A DNA stretch of 64,000 bases from Roseithermus sacchariphilus (GCA_003285105.1 CP030158.1:3082664-3146663), one strand, 5' to 3'. Shown: positions 1-12,782, counted from the first letter of the stretch. The notes: generated from the letters alone by a model not told the origin. Numbers and translations: made by a program.

Positions 1-1213
1 AGGCCGTGCGGGCACCCGGCTCGAATGTTACGCGGCCGATGCTGACGCGCGCTGGCGCGGGGGCCTGCTGCAGGTACTCCACCTGGACCGTTCCGGTGAA
101 GTACTCCGGTGCGCCCGTGCTCGTCGGGTGCGTACCGCTACGGCGGATTTCGATCTGCGGTGTCATGGCCTGTCCGGTCTGGTTTCGGGTGGAAGGTTCG
201 GGTGTAGCGCCCGTCTCGGTCGCGGGCAGAAAGTTCAGATAGCGGAGCCAGTTGCGAAACAGTTCAGGCCACGCATCCGGAGGCAGGTTCTGACGAAGCG
301 TTCCGAACCCGTGATTGCCGGCGGCGAAGATGTGCAGCTCGACGGGTCGGCCCGCCCGATGCCAGGCCTCATAAAGACGCGCCACCGAGATGGGTCCGAC
401 CAGAACGTCGTCGTCGGCCGTGGCCAGAAAGAGCGGCGGGGCATCCGAGGGCACCGGCGCCATGCGGTAGCCCGGATAGATGGCGGCGACGAAGTCGGGC
501 TGACTTTCGGTGTCATATTCCAGCGCCGTCGCAACGGCCACATGCCCGCCCGCCGAAAAACCGATGATGCCGATCTTCCGCGGGTCGATCCCCCATTCGG
601 CCGCGCGCTGACGCACGAAGCGGATGGCCTGGCGCCCGTCCTCCTCGGCCAGCCTGCTGGCCGCCTCCTGCGCCGGGTCGCGCTGCGGGGACGCCTCGAC
701 CCCGCGCGGCTGGCGCGGAGCCGTACGCATCCAGTTTTCCAGGTGCGCAAGAAATCCTTCGTCGCTTTCCGGCGTGCGGGCCAGGCGGTAACGCAACACG
801 AAAGCGGTGATTCCCCACTTCGCCAGCAGACGGGCCACATCGTATCCTTCCTTGTCCATCGTCAGGAAGTAGAACGCACCGCCGGGTGCGATAATCACAG
901 CCGTGCCGTTGGCCGTACTGGGCGCTGGACGAAACATCGTGAGCGTGGGGATCACGACGTTGTGCACGAGCCCGCTCGGTCCGGCAAAGGGAATCCGATC
1001 GGAGCGCACGGCCCGCTCGTGCCAGGTCCAATCTTCCGAGCCCGGCGGCACGCCGTCGCCCGCGTAGATGGCGAACACGCCGTCGGCATCGTCCGGCCGC
1101 TCGACGTAGTCGGGCCATGGCTGCGCCTGAGCCGGCGCAACGCTCGCCCAGAGCATCAGCAGGGCCACCGGCCATCCGAAGAGCCGGTGTGCTGCATACG
1201 GGTTCCGTTTCAT
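1..1213 (-). CDS. Secreted alpha/beta-hydrolase (esterase) fused to a C-terminal cupin domain, partial
   Basis: The gene starts at 1213 and runs off the left edge, so its C-terminus is missing. The N-terminus is a signal peptide ending around APAQAQ (residues ~15-31). Next comes an alpha/beta-hydrolase of the acetyl-xylan esterase/BD-FAE type. It has an oxyanion-hole stretch APGGAFYFL, a nucleophile elbow GFSAGG, and late acid and histidine candidates in TADDDVLVG and GNHGFG. After a Thr/Pro-rich linker (PATETGATPEPSTRNQ) the frame continues into MTPQIEIRRSG...FTGTVQVEYL and VTFEPGARTA. That is the start of a small cupin resembling manganese-dependent mandelonitrile-lyase-like cupins, which normally stand alone. 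The start overlaps the upstream DUF2255 stop by ATGA, so translation is probably coupled. The hydrolase assignment is firm. The substrate is unknown. The fusion is read directly from the open frame. Confidence 0.82.
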   Translation of the reverse strand, partial: MKRNPYAAHRLFGWPVALLMLWASVAPAQAQPWPDYVERPDDADGVFAIYAGDGVPPGSEDWTWHERAVRSDRIPFAGPSGLVHNVVIPTLTMFRPAPSTANGTAVIIAPGGAFYFLTMDKEGYDVARLLAKWGITAFVLRYRLARTPESDEGFLAHLENWMRTAPRQPRGVEASPQRDPAQEAASRLAEEDGRQAIRFVRQRAAEWGIDPRKIGIIGFSAGGHVAVATALEYDTESQPDFVAAIYPGYRMAPVPSDAPPLFLATADDDVLVGPISVARLYEAWHRAGRPVELHIFAAGNHGFGTLRQNLPPDAWPELFRNWLRYLNFLPATETGATPEPSTRNQTGQAMTPQIEIRRSGTHPTSTGAPEYFTGTVQVEYLQQAPAPARVSIGRVTFEPGARTA

Positions 1214-1650
1214 GATTGCAACGGGGTCAGGTTGGTGTTTTCGTGGCGAGGGAGGATCCGCACCGTGGCCGCGCGGGCACGGGGGCTCACCATGGCTTCC
1301 AGGTACGGACTGCCCCGGTACTTCTCCCGGTAGGCGGCGTCGATCTCGGCCTGGAGCGGATCGTCTTCCGGCACGGGATCGAAGATCACCTCGCGAACCA
1401 TCCCGGCCACGTGTACGCGTCCGCCGCCCTGGTGCACGGCCGCCCGGTACCAGCTGGAGCGGGTGCCGTGGTAGGCCCGGGCATAGACGGCCTCCCCCAC
1501 CACCACGCACCAGACCCACGTGGGCGTGCCGTAGGTGACGCCGTCTTCCCGAAACGGCGCCACATGCAGATCGTCGGCCGTGGCGATGCGGGTCAGCTCT
1601 TCCTTCGTCCAGCGGCCAGCTCTGTGCTTCAACGGCTCTCGGGTTGTCAT
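1210..1650 (-). CDS. DUF2255 family protein
   Basis: A 146-residue soluble protein without signal peptide. It matches the DUF2255 family in the pattern W-(T/S)-x-E-E-L-x-x-I near residue 14, a central VWCVVVGEAVYARAY strand pair, and a conserved WYRAA segment. Family members resemble flavin-split-barrel nitroreductase-like proteins, but no reaction is established. The last codon overlaps the start of the esterase-cupin gene (ATGA), and 21 bases separate it from the aldo/keto reductase upstream. It therefore sits inside a five-gene leftward run under the divergent AraC-type regulator. A role in redox or aldehyde metabolism is inferred from the neighbours only. Confidence 0.8.
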   Translation of the reverse strand: MTTREPLKHRAGRWTKEELTRIATADDLHVAPFREDGVTYGTPTWVWCVVVGEAVYARAYHGTRSSWYRAAVHQGGGRVHVAGMVREVIFDPVPEDDPLQAEIDAAYREKYRGSPYLEAMVSPRARAATVRILPRHENTNLTPLQS

Positions 1651-1671
1651 AAGAACCCTTCTTTCGACAGC

Positions 1672-3577
<1,906 letters not shown>

Positions 3578-4618
3578 TCAGGGTGTCAGCATCACCTTGA
3601 GGGCGCGGCGCTCGTCCATGGCCCGGTAGCCCTCGGCCACCTGGTCCAGCGGCAGTGTCACGTCGAAGACCCGGCCGGGGTCGATGCGGCCTTCGAGCAC
3701 GTCGGGCAGCAGGTCCGGCATGTAGGCGCGCGTGGGGGCCGGCCCGCCGGCCACAGTCACGTTCTTGAAAAAGGTGACGCCGGCCGGGATGCCCGCGTGG
3801 TGCGGCACGCCGACGCGTCCGACGGCCCCACCCGGCCGCGCGATCTGCACCGCCGTCTCCACCGCTTCCTCCGTGCCCACGCACTCCAGCACCGCATGCG
3901 CCCCGAAGCCGCCGGTGAGCTCCCGCACCCGCTCGACGGCCGCCTCGCCGCGCTCGGTCACCACGTCCGTGGCGCCAAAGGCCCGCCCCAGCGCGATGCG
4001 GTCGTCGTGGTGGCCGAGCAGGAGGATGCGCTCGGCGCCCAGGCGCTTCGCCGCCAGCACGCCGCACAGCCCCACGGCGCCGTCGCCGATCACCGCGGCG
4101 GTCTTGCCCGGGCCGACCCGCGCCGTCACGGCGGCGTGGTGGCCGGTGCCCATGACGTCGGTGAGCGTGAGCAGGTGCGGCAGCAGCGCGCGGTCGCCCT
4201 CGGAGACGGGCACCGGGTAGAGCGTCCCGTCCGCCAGCGGGATGCGCACTGCCTCGGCCTGCGCCCCGCCCACCTCCGGCGAGTAGCCAAAGAAGCCCGC
4301 GTGGATGCAGGCCGTGGTCAGTCCTTCGTGGCAGAAGGGGCAGGAGCCGTCGGAGAAGGCGAACGGCATGAGGACCACGTCGCCCGGCTTCACCGTGCGC
4401 ACGTCCTTGCCCACCGCTTCCACCACGCCCACGGCCTCGTGGCCCATCGGCCGGCCCGCGTCGGGGACGGGGTCGTAGCCCCGGTAGGGCCAGAGGTCCG
4501 AGCCGCAGATGCAGGAGACGAGCACCCGGATGATCGCATCCGTGGGCTCCTGGATCTGCGGGTCGGGGAGCCGTTCCAGTTGAACGTCGTTCGCTCCGTG
4601 CAGAATCGTGGCGCGCAT
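3578..4618 (-). CDS. Zinc-dependent medium-chain alcohol dehydrogenase
   Basis: A 346-residue MDR-superfamily enzyme. The catalytic zinc ligands are visible as Cys in CICGSDLWPYRG (residue ~38) and the His-Glu pair in GHEAVGVVEAVG. In place of the usual four-cysteine structural-zinc loop there is a shortened CPFCHEG-type loop. The NAD(P)-binding Rossmann motif is GDGAVGLCGVLAAK. It is first gene of the leftward operon and is divergent from the AraC-type regulator; about 140 bases separate the two start codons. The likely reaction is reversible alcohol-aldehyde oxidation. The substrate is unknown. Regulation by the divergent gene through the repeat at 4681-4728 is inferred. Confidence 0.92.
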   Translation of the reverse strand: MRATILHGANDVQLERLPDPQIQEPTDAIIRVLVSCICGSDLWPYRGYDPVPDAGRPMGHEAVGVVEAVGKDVRTVKPGDVVLMPFAFSDGSCPFCHEGLTTACIHAGFFGYSPEVGGAQAEAVRIPLADGTLYPVPVSEGDRALLPHLLTLTDVMGTGHHAAVTARVGPGKTAAVIGDGAVGLCGVLAAKRLGAERILLLGHHDDRIALGRAFGATDVVTERGEAAVERVRELTGGFGAHAVLECVGTEEAVETAVQIARPGGAVGRVGVPHHAGIPAGVTFFKNVTVAGGPAPTRAYMPDLLPDVLEGRIDPGRVFDVTLPLDQVAEGYRAMDERRALKVMLTP

Positions 4619-4680
4619 GATGGTTTCGGGAGGATGACGGGTATGGACGATGTGCGTGGTATAAGCATACTGCGCAGGCG

Positions 4681-4728
4681 CTGGAGAAAGGTAGAACGAT
4701 TCTTTTCAATCCTTGAACGATTCTCCAG
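4681..4728. promoter_or_regulatory. Candidate AraC-family operator: 21-bp-spaced direct repeat inside an inverted repeat
   Basis: GAACGATTCT occurs at 4694-4703 and again at 4715-4724, exactly 21 bases apart (two helical turns), as in AraC half-site pairs. The outer edges form an inverted repeat, CTGGAGAA (4681-4688) and TTCTCCAG (4721-4728). The element lies between the divergent alcohol dehydrogenase and AraC-type regulator genes. A second short palindrome, GTATAAGCATAC, lies at 4659-4670 nearer the dehydrogenase and could belong to its promoter. The binding role is inferred. Confidence 0.55.
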
Positions 4729-4757
4729 CGGGGTCGCAAGAGGATGAACAATGGCGT

Positions 4758-5729
4758 ATGATGAGACGTATGGCTTCCACCCATTCGATGAGGATCATGC
4801 CTGCGAACGACCCACGGACGGAGGAGATGGCCGCGGCGTACCGGCAGGAGCTGGTCGAGCGCATCGGCCGGATCATCCCGGAGGACGGCGCCCGGGAGGC
4901 GCTGCCCGGGCTGGACGTGTTTCGCGTCTCGGCCCCCACCGAACTGTACCACCGCATCTGGGAGCCGGCGTTCTGCGTCATCGCGCAGGGCGCCAAGGAG
5001 GTGCTCGTCGGCACCCGCCGCTACCGCTACGATCCGTACCACTACCTGATCGCCACGCTGGAGCTGCCGGCGGCCAGCCACGTCGTCGAGGCCACGGCCG
5101 AGGCGCCGTACCTGAGCCTGCGCCTGCCCCTCGACCCGCGCACGATCAGCGCGGTCATGGTCGAGGCCGGCTACCTGCCGGCGCAGGAGGGCACCCGTGC
5201 GTCGGCGTTCGACGTCAGCCCGCTCGGGCTGCCGCTGCTGGAGGCCGTGGTGCGGCTGGTGCGGCTGGTAGAGTCGCCCCAGGATGCGCCGGTGCTGATG
5301 CCGCTCATCACGCGTGAGATCATCTTTCGCCTGCTGCAGGGGGCGCAGGGCGTGCGGCTCCGCCACCTGGTGATGCTCAACGGCCAGTACCACCGCATGG
5401 CCCGCGCCATCGACCTGATCCGTGCGCGCTTCGACCGACCGCTGGAGATCCCGGAGCTGGCCGACGAGCTGGGCATGAGCAAATCCGCGTTCTACCAGCA
5501 CTTCAAGGCCGCCACGGGCATGACGCCCCTCCAGTACCAGAAGCAATTGCGCTTGCAGGAGGCCCGGCGGCTGATGCTCATGGAGGGCCACGACGCCACG
5601 ACCGCTGGCTACCGCGTCGGCTACAACGACGCCGCGCATTTCAGCCGGGACTACAAGCGGCTCTTCGACGCCCCGCCCCTGCGCGACGTCGAGCGGCTGC
5701 GCCTCCGCCACGCCCCGGCCGAGGAATGA
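4758..5729 (+). CDS. AraC-family transcriptional regulator with AraC_N domain (YqhC-like)
   Basis: A regulator of about 323 residues. The N-terminal half matches the AraC_N domain (PF06719), including EPAFCVIAQGAKEVLVG, the YDPYHYLIATLELPAASHV strand pair, and APYLSLRLPLD. The C-terminal ~100 residues hold two helix-turn-helix units: IPELADELGMSKSAFYQHFK and a GYNDAAHFSRDYKRLF second unit. The frame is open further upstream, but that part would cover the repeat at 4715-4724. I therefore prefer an ATG between 4758 and 4797; AAGAGGA at 4738-4744 favours 4758, and the exact start is uncertain. Family precedent (YqhC) and the divergent operon suggest aldehyde-responsive activation. Confidence 0.9.
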   Translation: MMRRMASTHSMRIMPANDPRTEEMAAAYRQELVERIGRIIPEDGAREALPGLDVFRVSAPTELYHRIWEPAFCVIAQGAKEVLVGTRRYRYDPYHYLIATLELPAASHVVEATAEAPYLSLRLPLDPRTISAVMVEAGYLPAQEGTRASAFDVSPLGLPLLEAVVRLVRLVESPQDAPVLMPLITREIIFRLLQGAQGVRLRHLVMLNGQYHRMARAIDLIRARFDRPLEIPELADELGMSKSAFYQHFKAATGMTPLQYQKQLRLQEARRLMLMEGHDATTAGYRVGYNDAAHFSRDYKRLFDAPPLRDVERLRLRHAPAEE

Positions 5730-5763
5730 GCCCGGTTCGGTCCCGGCTCGGCCGGGTGCGGGG

Positions 5764-6933
5764 CTACGCCGGGGCAGGCGGTGTAGGCGGCATCATCAGG
5801 AGGGCCGCCAGCAGCACGGTGCGCTCCACCAGCCGGTCGAGTTGGATGTGCTCATGGTCGGCATGCGCGCCGTCGCCCACGGCACCGAGGCCGTCCAGGG
5901 TGGCCGTGTAGAGGCTGGTCAGGTTTCCGTCCGAGGCCCCGCCGGCGGCAGCCTCCCGGACGTCCAGGCCCAGGGCGGCGGCCGTCTCCCGGGCGGCTGC
6001 CCACAGCGCGCGGTTGCGCGGGGTTCGTTCCATCGGCGGCCGGTCCATCTCGCCCTCGACGGACACCCGGGTGCCGGGGACGGTCGTCTCCAGCGCGCGG
6101 ATCAGGGCGTCGAGGCGCTGCGCGTCGGCCCGCGTGCTCACCCGCACGTCAACCTCCGCCTCGCTCTCGGCCGCCACCACGTTGGCCCGCGTCCCGCCGC
6201 GGATCCGGCCGACGTTGATGGTGATGCCCGAGGCCGGGTCGCTCAGGCCGTGGAGGTGCACGATGAGGTGAGCCAGGGCCAGGATGGCGCTGGCCCCACG
6301 TTCCGGGGCGAGGCCGGCGTGGGCGCTGCGGCCCGTCACGCGCACGGTGTAGTGACCGGTGCCCTTGCGGGCAGTCTTGAGCCGCCCTTCCGGGCCCAGG
6401 GCCGGCTCCAGCACATACGCCCGCTGCACGCGCCGGGCCAGCCGCAGGAGGTGCGGCATCGACTCGATGCTGTTGATCTCCTCGTCGGAGTTGACGAAGA
6501 CGACGGGGGTGAGGGGTGGGGTGAGGTGCAGCGCCCGCAGGGCGCGCAGGGCGAACACCATCTGCGCGAGTCCGGCCTTCATGTCGAAGACCCCGGGGCC
6601 GCGTACGATCCGGCCTTCCACCGAGAAGGGCATGCGAGCCAGCGTGCCGAGCGGCCAGACCGTGTCGCTGTGGCCGAGGAGCAACTGCGCGGGGTGGTGC
6701 CGGCGGCGTTGCCGGGGCCGGGCATACAGGTGCCCCCCCGAGCGGCCCCGCCCGGGGAGGTGATGCACCACGAAGTCCAGCTCCTCCAGCGCCTCGGTCA
6801 GGAGGGCCTGCACCCCGCGCTGGGCATCCGGCACGACGCTGGGCGACTCCGCCCGCACCAGGCGCTCCAGCAGGTCGACCATCGCATCCTCACGGGCCGA
6901 GAGATACGCCTTCAGGTCACTCAGATACGTCAT
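5764..6933 (-). CDS. M20-family metallopeptidase (carboxypeptidase G2-like)
   Basis: A 389-residue cytoplasmic-looking zinc peptidase. The metal and catalytic motifs are complete: GHSDTVWP (His, Asp), GVFDMKAGLAQ (bridging Asp), NSDEEINS (catalytic Glu and ligand Glu), a late LEPAL acid, and a C-terminal GDGAHADHEH histidine. The dimerisation domain is the GRSAHAGLAPERGASA stretch. It converges tail-to-tail with the AraC-type gene, with a small GC hairpin at 5742-5756 between them. Substrates of this group include acyl-amino acids, folates and dipeptides; which one applies here cannot be read from the sequence. Confidence 0.92.
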   Translation of the reverse strand: MTYLSDLKAYLSAREDAMVDLLERLVRAESPSVVPDAQRGVQALLTEALEELDFVVHHLPGRGRSGGHLYARPRQRRRHHPAQLLLGHSDTVWPLGTLARMPFSVEGRIVRGPGVFDMKAGLAQMVFALRALRALHLTPPLTPVVFVNSDEEINSIESMPHLLRLARRVQRAYVLEPALGPEGRLKTARKGTGHYTVRVTGRSAHAGLAPERGASAILALAHLIVHLHGLSDPASGITINVGRIRGGTRANVVAAESEAEVDVRVSTRADAQRLDALIRALETTVPGTRVSVEGEMDRPPMERTPRNRALWAAARETAAALGLDVREAAAGGASDGNLTSLYTATLDGLGAVGDGAHADHEHIQLDRLVERTVLLAALLMMPPTPPAPA

Positions 6934-7007
6934 GGATGAGAGATCTGGGTAGAACGAGGCCGGGGGAGCCAGAGGCCCGATCCCCGGCAGAGCGACTCCG
7001 GGACGAT

Positions 7008-8054
7008 TCAGGGGCCGCGAAGGATCCGTACGATCCGGTCATAAACGACCCGGGCCACCAATTCCGTGTTTCCGCCGGTGCTGTTGACGAACTGGATGAC
7101 GACGGCGTCGAGGTCCGGGTGGAAGCGGGCAATGCTCTGATAGCCGGGTAGCCAGCCGGTGTGGTTGAATTCATAGACGGATGCGTAGATCTCCTGTGTG
7201 CCTGCGCCGAGCAGGGATCCGTCATGGAGCGCACGGAGGAATGTCCCAACGTCCCGGGCATCGGCAATCATTGAACCTCCCGGAATGGTGTAGTCAATAC
7301 GTTTCAGGTCAGCGTCGATGCCATGGTGGTATCCGCTCATGATGCTGTCGATGGGAGCATCCGACAACGAATCATAGGTGCGGAACAATGCATGGGGAAG
7401 GAGGATGTGTTCTTTGATGTAGGATGCGTGGTCATAGCCGAGGATTCCGTCCAGGATCATTCCGATCAAGAGGTAATTCGTATTCGAATACTGATAGCGG
7501 GTGTCCGGCGGGAAACGAGCCGGTTCGTCCAGAATCAGTTCCAGGTTTTTCCGGAGGTCCGGCGACGGATCGAACCAGTTGAACCGTTCGTCATCCGTGA
7601 AGTTGGGGAGGCCGCTGCGGTGTTGCAGCAGCATGCGCAGCGTGATCCGGTCGGCGTACTGGATGCGGCCTGCCCATTCCGGCAGGAGATCGGCCAGGGT
7701 ATCATCCAGAGACACCCGTTGCTCGTAGGCGAGCCGGGCGGTGGCGGCGGCGATGTAGAGCTTGCTGATGCTGGCGATCTTGAAGAGCGCCTGCGGGTCG
7801 GCCGGGGTCCGGGTGGCCCGGTCGTGCCAGCCGGCGGCGTAGAAGGCCGGTTCGGTTCCGGCGCGATCCACGTAGACGATGATGCCGTCCAGCCCATGGC
7901 GCACCGCCGCGTCCACCTGCTCGTCGATGGAGTCCGGCAGCGGGGCGATCCAGGCGAGGATGCCCTGCCACGGAGGAAATACGATCAGGCACCCGATCGC
8001 CACGAGCGGCATGAGGATGCGAAGTGCTCGGATGACGGGTCGGTTTTCTTTCAT
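7008..8054 (-). CDS. Membrane-anchored serine hydrolase of the beta-lactamase/S12 family
   Basis: A 348-residue protein starting at 8054 (MKENRPVIRALRILMP). A single hydrophobic segment follows at residues ~9-33, a signal anchor placing the enzyme outside the cytoplasm. The active-site SxxK is SISK in FKIASISKLYIAA, and the YxN motif is in YQYSNTNYLL. The third KTG-like motif is replaced by a weaker HTG in FNHTGWLPGYQ. This is typical of esterase- or DD-peptidase-like members rather than true beta-lactamases. A longer frame upstream to 8561 exists, but it reads through the pyrimidine repeat and carries no recognisable domain, so I reject it as the start. Confidence 0.88.
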   Translation of the reverse strand: MKENRPVIRALRILMPLVAIGCLIVFPPWQGILAWIAPLPDSIDEQVDAAVRHGLDGIIVYVDRAGTEPAFYAAGWHDRATRTPADPQALFKIASISKLYIAAATARLAYEQRVSLDDTLADLLPEWAGRIQYADRITLRMLLQHRSGLPNFTDDERFNWFDPSPDLRKNLELILDEPARFPPDTRYQYSNTNYLLIGMILDGILGYDHASYIKEHILLPHALFRTYDSLSDAPIDSIMSGYHHGIDADLKRIDYTIPGGSMIADARDVGTFLRALHDGSLLGAGTQEIYASVYEFNHTGWLPGYQSIARFHPDLDAVVIQFVNSTGGNTELVARVVYDRIVRILRGP

Positions 8055-8318
8055 GGATTTGTGGATGAGTAATGTTGATGATAAAGGGTAAGCGTATGGT
8101 TCTGGTGTGAGTGGCGTAAGCGTCGATCGGTCTGTGGAGATGAGGCCCAGAAACCTGCGACTCCGTACCCGGTCTAACCCGGCGAGTCCTGAGGAGATAC
8201 ACGTGCAACCGGGCGCGTGTGAGCCGGGCGCGTGCGAACCATGCTTGCCGGCGATGTGCCTACGGGCCGGCTCCTGTGCCCGTTGCGAATCGTCAGGAAG
8301 GCGATCGTGGAAATCCCA

Positions 8319-8372
8319 TCTCTTTCTCTTTGCTCCTCTCTTTCTCTTTGCTCTTCTCTTTCGCTTTGCTCT
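8319..8372. repeat. Three perfect-length 18-bp polypyrimidine tandem repeats
   Basis: The units are 8319-8336, 8337-8354 and 8355-8372 (TCTCTTTCTCTTTGCTCC and near-identical copies; one C-to-G change in the third). They lie 41 bases upstream of the hybrid kinase start, within the 359-base gap 8055-8413 that separates it from the divergent serine hydrolase. The rest of the gap shows only a short repeated CCGGGCGCGTG around 8209-8233. A pure pyrimidine tract of this kind could alter copy number by slippage and so change promoter spacing. No coding role is apparent. Confidence 0.9.
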
Positions 8373-8413
8373 GCTTCGCGCGAGTTCATCGGCCCCTTTG
8401 AAGCACCAGACCC

Positions 8414-10958
8414 ATGCCCGACGACGAGAACGTACGAGTTGAGTCTTCCAATAACACGTCGGGCGGGCAGGCGGCGCTGGTCGAGCGGGTGGCGGCGCTC
8501 GAACAGCGGGTGGACTGGCACCGGCGGGCCGAGGCGGGGTTGCGCCTCGTTCTGAACTCATCCGGTCAGGCCATTTACTGCACCGACTGCACGGGCAGCA
8601 TCACGTTTTGCAATGAAGCGTTCCTTCAGAAGATCGGCTACGAGGCCATGGGGGACGTGCTGGGCCTGGACAGTCACGCGCTCCTTCACCGGCGTCAACC
8701 AGACGGCTCGGCGTTTCCCGTCGAGGCCTGCCCCATCCACCAGGTCATCAGGACGGGTACGGAGGCACACGTAGAAGAACAGGTTACCTGGCGACGCGAC
8801 GGTACGGGCTTCCCGGCTCGGTACGAGTCCTTTCCCATCCACCGGGAGGGGGAGCTCATCGGCTGCGTCGTCACCTTCATGGATATCACGTCCCGAAAGG
8901 AAGCCGAGCGGCGGCAGCGCGATCAGGCGCGTGTACTTCGTACGCTGAACGAAACCAATGCCATTCTAGCCGCCGAACTCGACCTGGAGAAGCTGGTGCA
9001 GCGGCTGGTGGATGCGGGGCGTGACATCATCGGCGCTGACCTCGGGGGGTTCTTCTACAACGTGGATATGCGAGACGGGGTGGCCCATGCGAGCTATGCC
9101 ATCTCCGGGGTGCCGCGCGACGTCTTCGACGGGTTTCCGTGGCCGCGTATGACCGATGTCTTCCGACCCACCTTCGTCGGTGAGTCGATGCTCCGGTCGG
9201 ACGATATCCTGGCCGACCCACGCTACGGAGGCAACAACGGGACGAACGGCGGAATGCCTCCGGGGCATCCTCCCGTCCGCTCCTTTCTTTCCTCGCCGGT
9301 GATCGGGCGGGATGGGCAGGTCATCGGCGGGTTGTTCTTCGGCCATGCCATGCCGGGCCGGTTCGCAGAGGAGCACGAAGCCCTGATCGCCGGCGTAGCC
9401 AATCAGGCGGCCATTGCGATCACGAACGCCCGGCTCTTCGCGGAGGCACAAAAGGAGATCGCCGAGCGACGTCGTGCGGAGCAGGCCCTGGCGAGGGCCA
9501 GGGATCGTGCCGAGGCCGCCAACCGGGCGAAAAGTGCGTTCCTGGCCAAGATGAGTCACGAGTTGCGTACGCCGCTCAACGGAATCCTGGGGTATGCGCA
9601 GCTCCTCCAGCGAGATGCCGATATCGCGGAGAAGCAACGAGCGCAGCTCACCGTCATCGAGCGCAGTGGACGGCATCTGTTGACCCTCATCAATGACCTG
9701 CTCGACCTGGCCAAAATCGAAGCGGGGAAGGTGGTGGTCGAGGCGGCCCCGTTGCATCTGCCGGATCTGGTCGGATCGGTCGCAGACGTGGCGCGTGTTC
9801 AGGCCGAAGAAAAAGGGTTGATGTTTAGCATCGACGTGTTCTCGGCCGTGCCGACGGTGGTGCAGGGCGACGAACGCAGGTTACGGCAGGTGTTGCTGAA
9901 TCTGCTTTCCAACGCCGTCAAGTTTACCGAACGAGGGAGTGTCGCCCTGCGCGTGGGTGTCCTCGGCGTACCCGCATCGGAGGACGAGCCCAGAGGCCCA
10001 TCCGGCCCGGAGAATGATGCCGTTGCGCGTCTCCGGTTCGAGGTCGAGGACACCGGCATCGGTATCCCGCCGGAGCAGCAAGAGGGGATCTTCGAGGCGT
10101 TCGAACAGGTGCATGCATCCGATCACCGGGGCGGTGGTACGGGGCTGGGCCTCGCCATCAGCCGCCGTCTGGCATCCATGATGGGGGGCACGCTCCGTGT
10201 GACGAGCAGGCCGGGGCAGGGCAGTCTGTTCGCGCTGGAAGTGGTCGTGCCCGTGCTGCACCCCGGAGAACCCGCGGTCGGCTCGAAGGCCACGCGGCGG
10301 ATCGTCGGCGTGCGGGGACGCCCCCGGGTGCTCATCGTCGACGACAAGCCATTGAATCGCTCGTTGATCGTCGGGTTGTTGCAGCCCCTCGGCTTCGAAC
10401 TGGCCGAAGCCGAGAACGGGGTGGAGGCCCTGACTGTTGCCGGCACGTTCGCTCCTGAGGTCGTGCTGATGGATCTGGTGATGCCTGTGCTCGACGGCTT
10501 CGAAGCGGCACGGCGGTTCAAGAAAACACCCGAACTGGCCGCCATACCCATCGTGGCACTCTCTGCGAGCGTTTTCCGTGTGACGCAGCAGCAAAGCCTG
10601 GAGGTGGGCTGCGACGCGTTTCTGCCCAAGCCCATCGATCTCGAAGCGTTGCTCGATACGCTGGAGCGGCTGCTGGGGCTGCACTGGAGCTATGCAGAAG
10701 GGCCTGCCGCGTCGGAGGCGGCAGGTCGGTCGTCGGGCAGTGTGCTTGCCGAGGCGGACGTGCCTGCGCCTGCCGAGGCGGCCCTCCTGTACGATCTGGC
10801 GTTGCGAGGCGACGTGGCGGCGTTGCTGGCCCACCTCGAAGCCTCCGGCCGAGCCGGGAGCCTGTCCGTGCCTTTCATCGAGCGCCTCCGCACCCTGACG
10901 AAACGGTTTCGCATGCAAGAGATCCGGTTGACCCTCGAGCCCTACCTGCACCGCGATC

Positions 10959-10975
<17 letters not shown>
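8414..10975 (+). CDS. Soluble hybrid histidine kinase (PAS-GAF-HisKA-HATPase-REC)
   Basis: An 853-residue kinase without membrane segments, so it senses a cytoplasmic cue. From the N-terminus: a short coiled coil; a PAS domain (~40-165, ending in FMDITSRKEAERR); a GAF domain (~180-345, ANQAAIAITNARLFAEA); a coiled linker; and HisKA with the phospho-His in KMSHELRTPLNG (~377). The HATPase domain follows with N box NLLSNAVKF, DTGIGIP and GTGLGLAI, then a receiver domain with LIVDDK and phospho-Asp in VLMDLVMPVLDG. A C-terminal ~100-residue helical tail could be an HPt-like module, although no clear HPt histidine is visible. The stop overlaps the next gene by 17 bases, so the sigma-54 response regulator is very probably its partner. 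Confidence 0.94.
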
Positions 10976-12449
<1,474 letters not shown>

Positions 12450-12646
12450 AAGAGCGGATCGCCTGCGAAGCGGTCCGGGAAACGGTCGGGCCGGGCGCAG
12501 GGGAAAAGGAAAAGCGGCGAACCCTTCACGGCACTGCCCGCGTCGGTCGTGACGCGGCATGGGTCATCTCACCTCCGCCTTCCTATCCGGGCATGGTTCG
12601 GGTTGGCTGTTCCCCGGGGCGGTCGTCCTCCGTACGACCTCATCGC

Positions 12647-12679
12647 GGTGCGGTATATCGCCCCGGTGCGGCATTTCGC
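12647..12679. promoter_or_regulatory. Tandem 15-bp repeat, candidate upstream activator sites
   Basis: GGTGCGGTATATCGC at 12647-12661 and GGTGCGGCATTTCGC at 12665-12679 match at 13 of 15 positions, with starts 18 bases apart. They lie about 90-120 bases upstream of the -24/-12 element, the usual distance for enhancer sites of sigma-54 activators. A binding role for the response regulator encoded just upstream is inferred. Confidence 0.45.
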
Positions 12680-12766
12680 GCGCGGCGCTACCCGAGGGAG
12701 GACGTGCGATCCGGCTGAATCGGCCCATGCGGGCGAAAAAGGCGCATCCGGTCCGGGCTTCGGGGC

Positions 12767-12782
12767 TGGCACGCTGGTGGCA
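12767..12782 (+). promoter_or_regulatory. Sigma-54 (-24/-12) promoter
   Basis: TGGCACG-CTGG-TGGCA differs from the TGGCACG-N4-TTGCA consensus at one base. The invariant GG (12768-12769) and GC (12780-12781) are separated by exactly 10 bases, as required. It points towards the OMP gene at 12956 and lies directly after the sigma-54 activator gene. Confidence 0.6.

Noticed and set aside
5742-5756. GC hairpin CCCGGC-TCG-GCCGGG as an intrinsic terminator
   Set aside because: It is well placed between convergent genes but has no T tract, so it is not listed as a terminator.
8055-8561. N-terminal extension of the serine hydrolase reading through the pyrimidine repeat (Lys/Arg-rich)
   Set aside because: The start at 8054 gives a proper signal anchor. 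The extension is repetitive and overlaps the kinase start and its upstream region.
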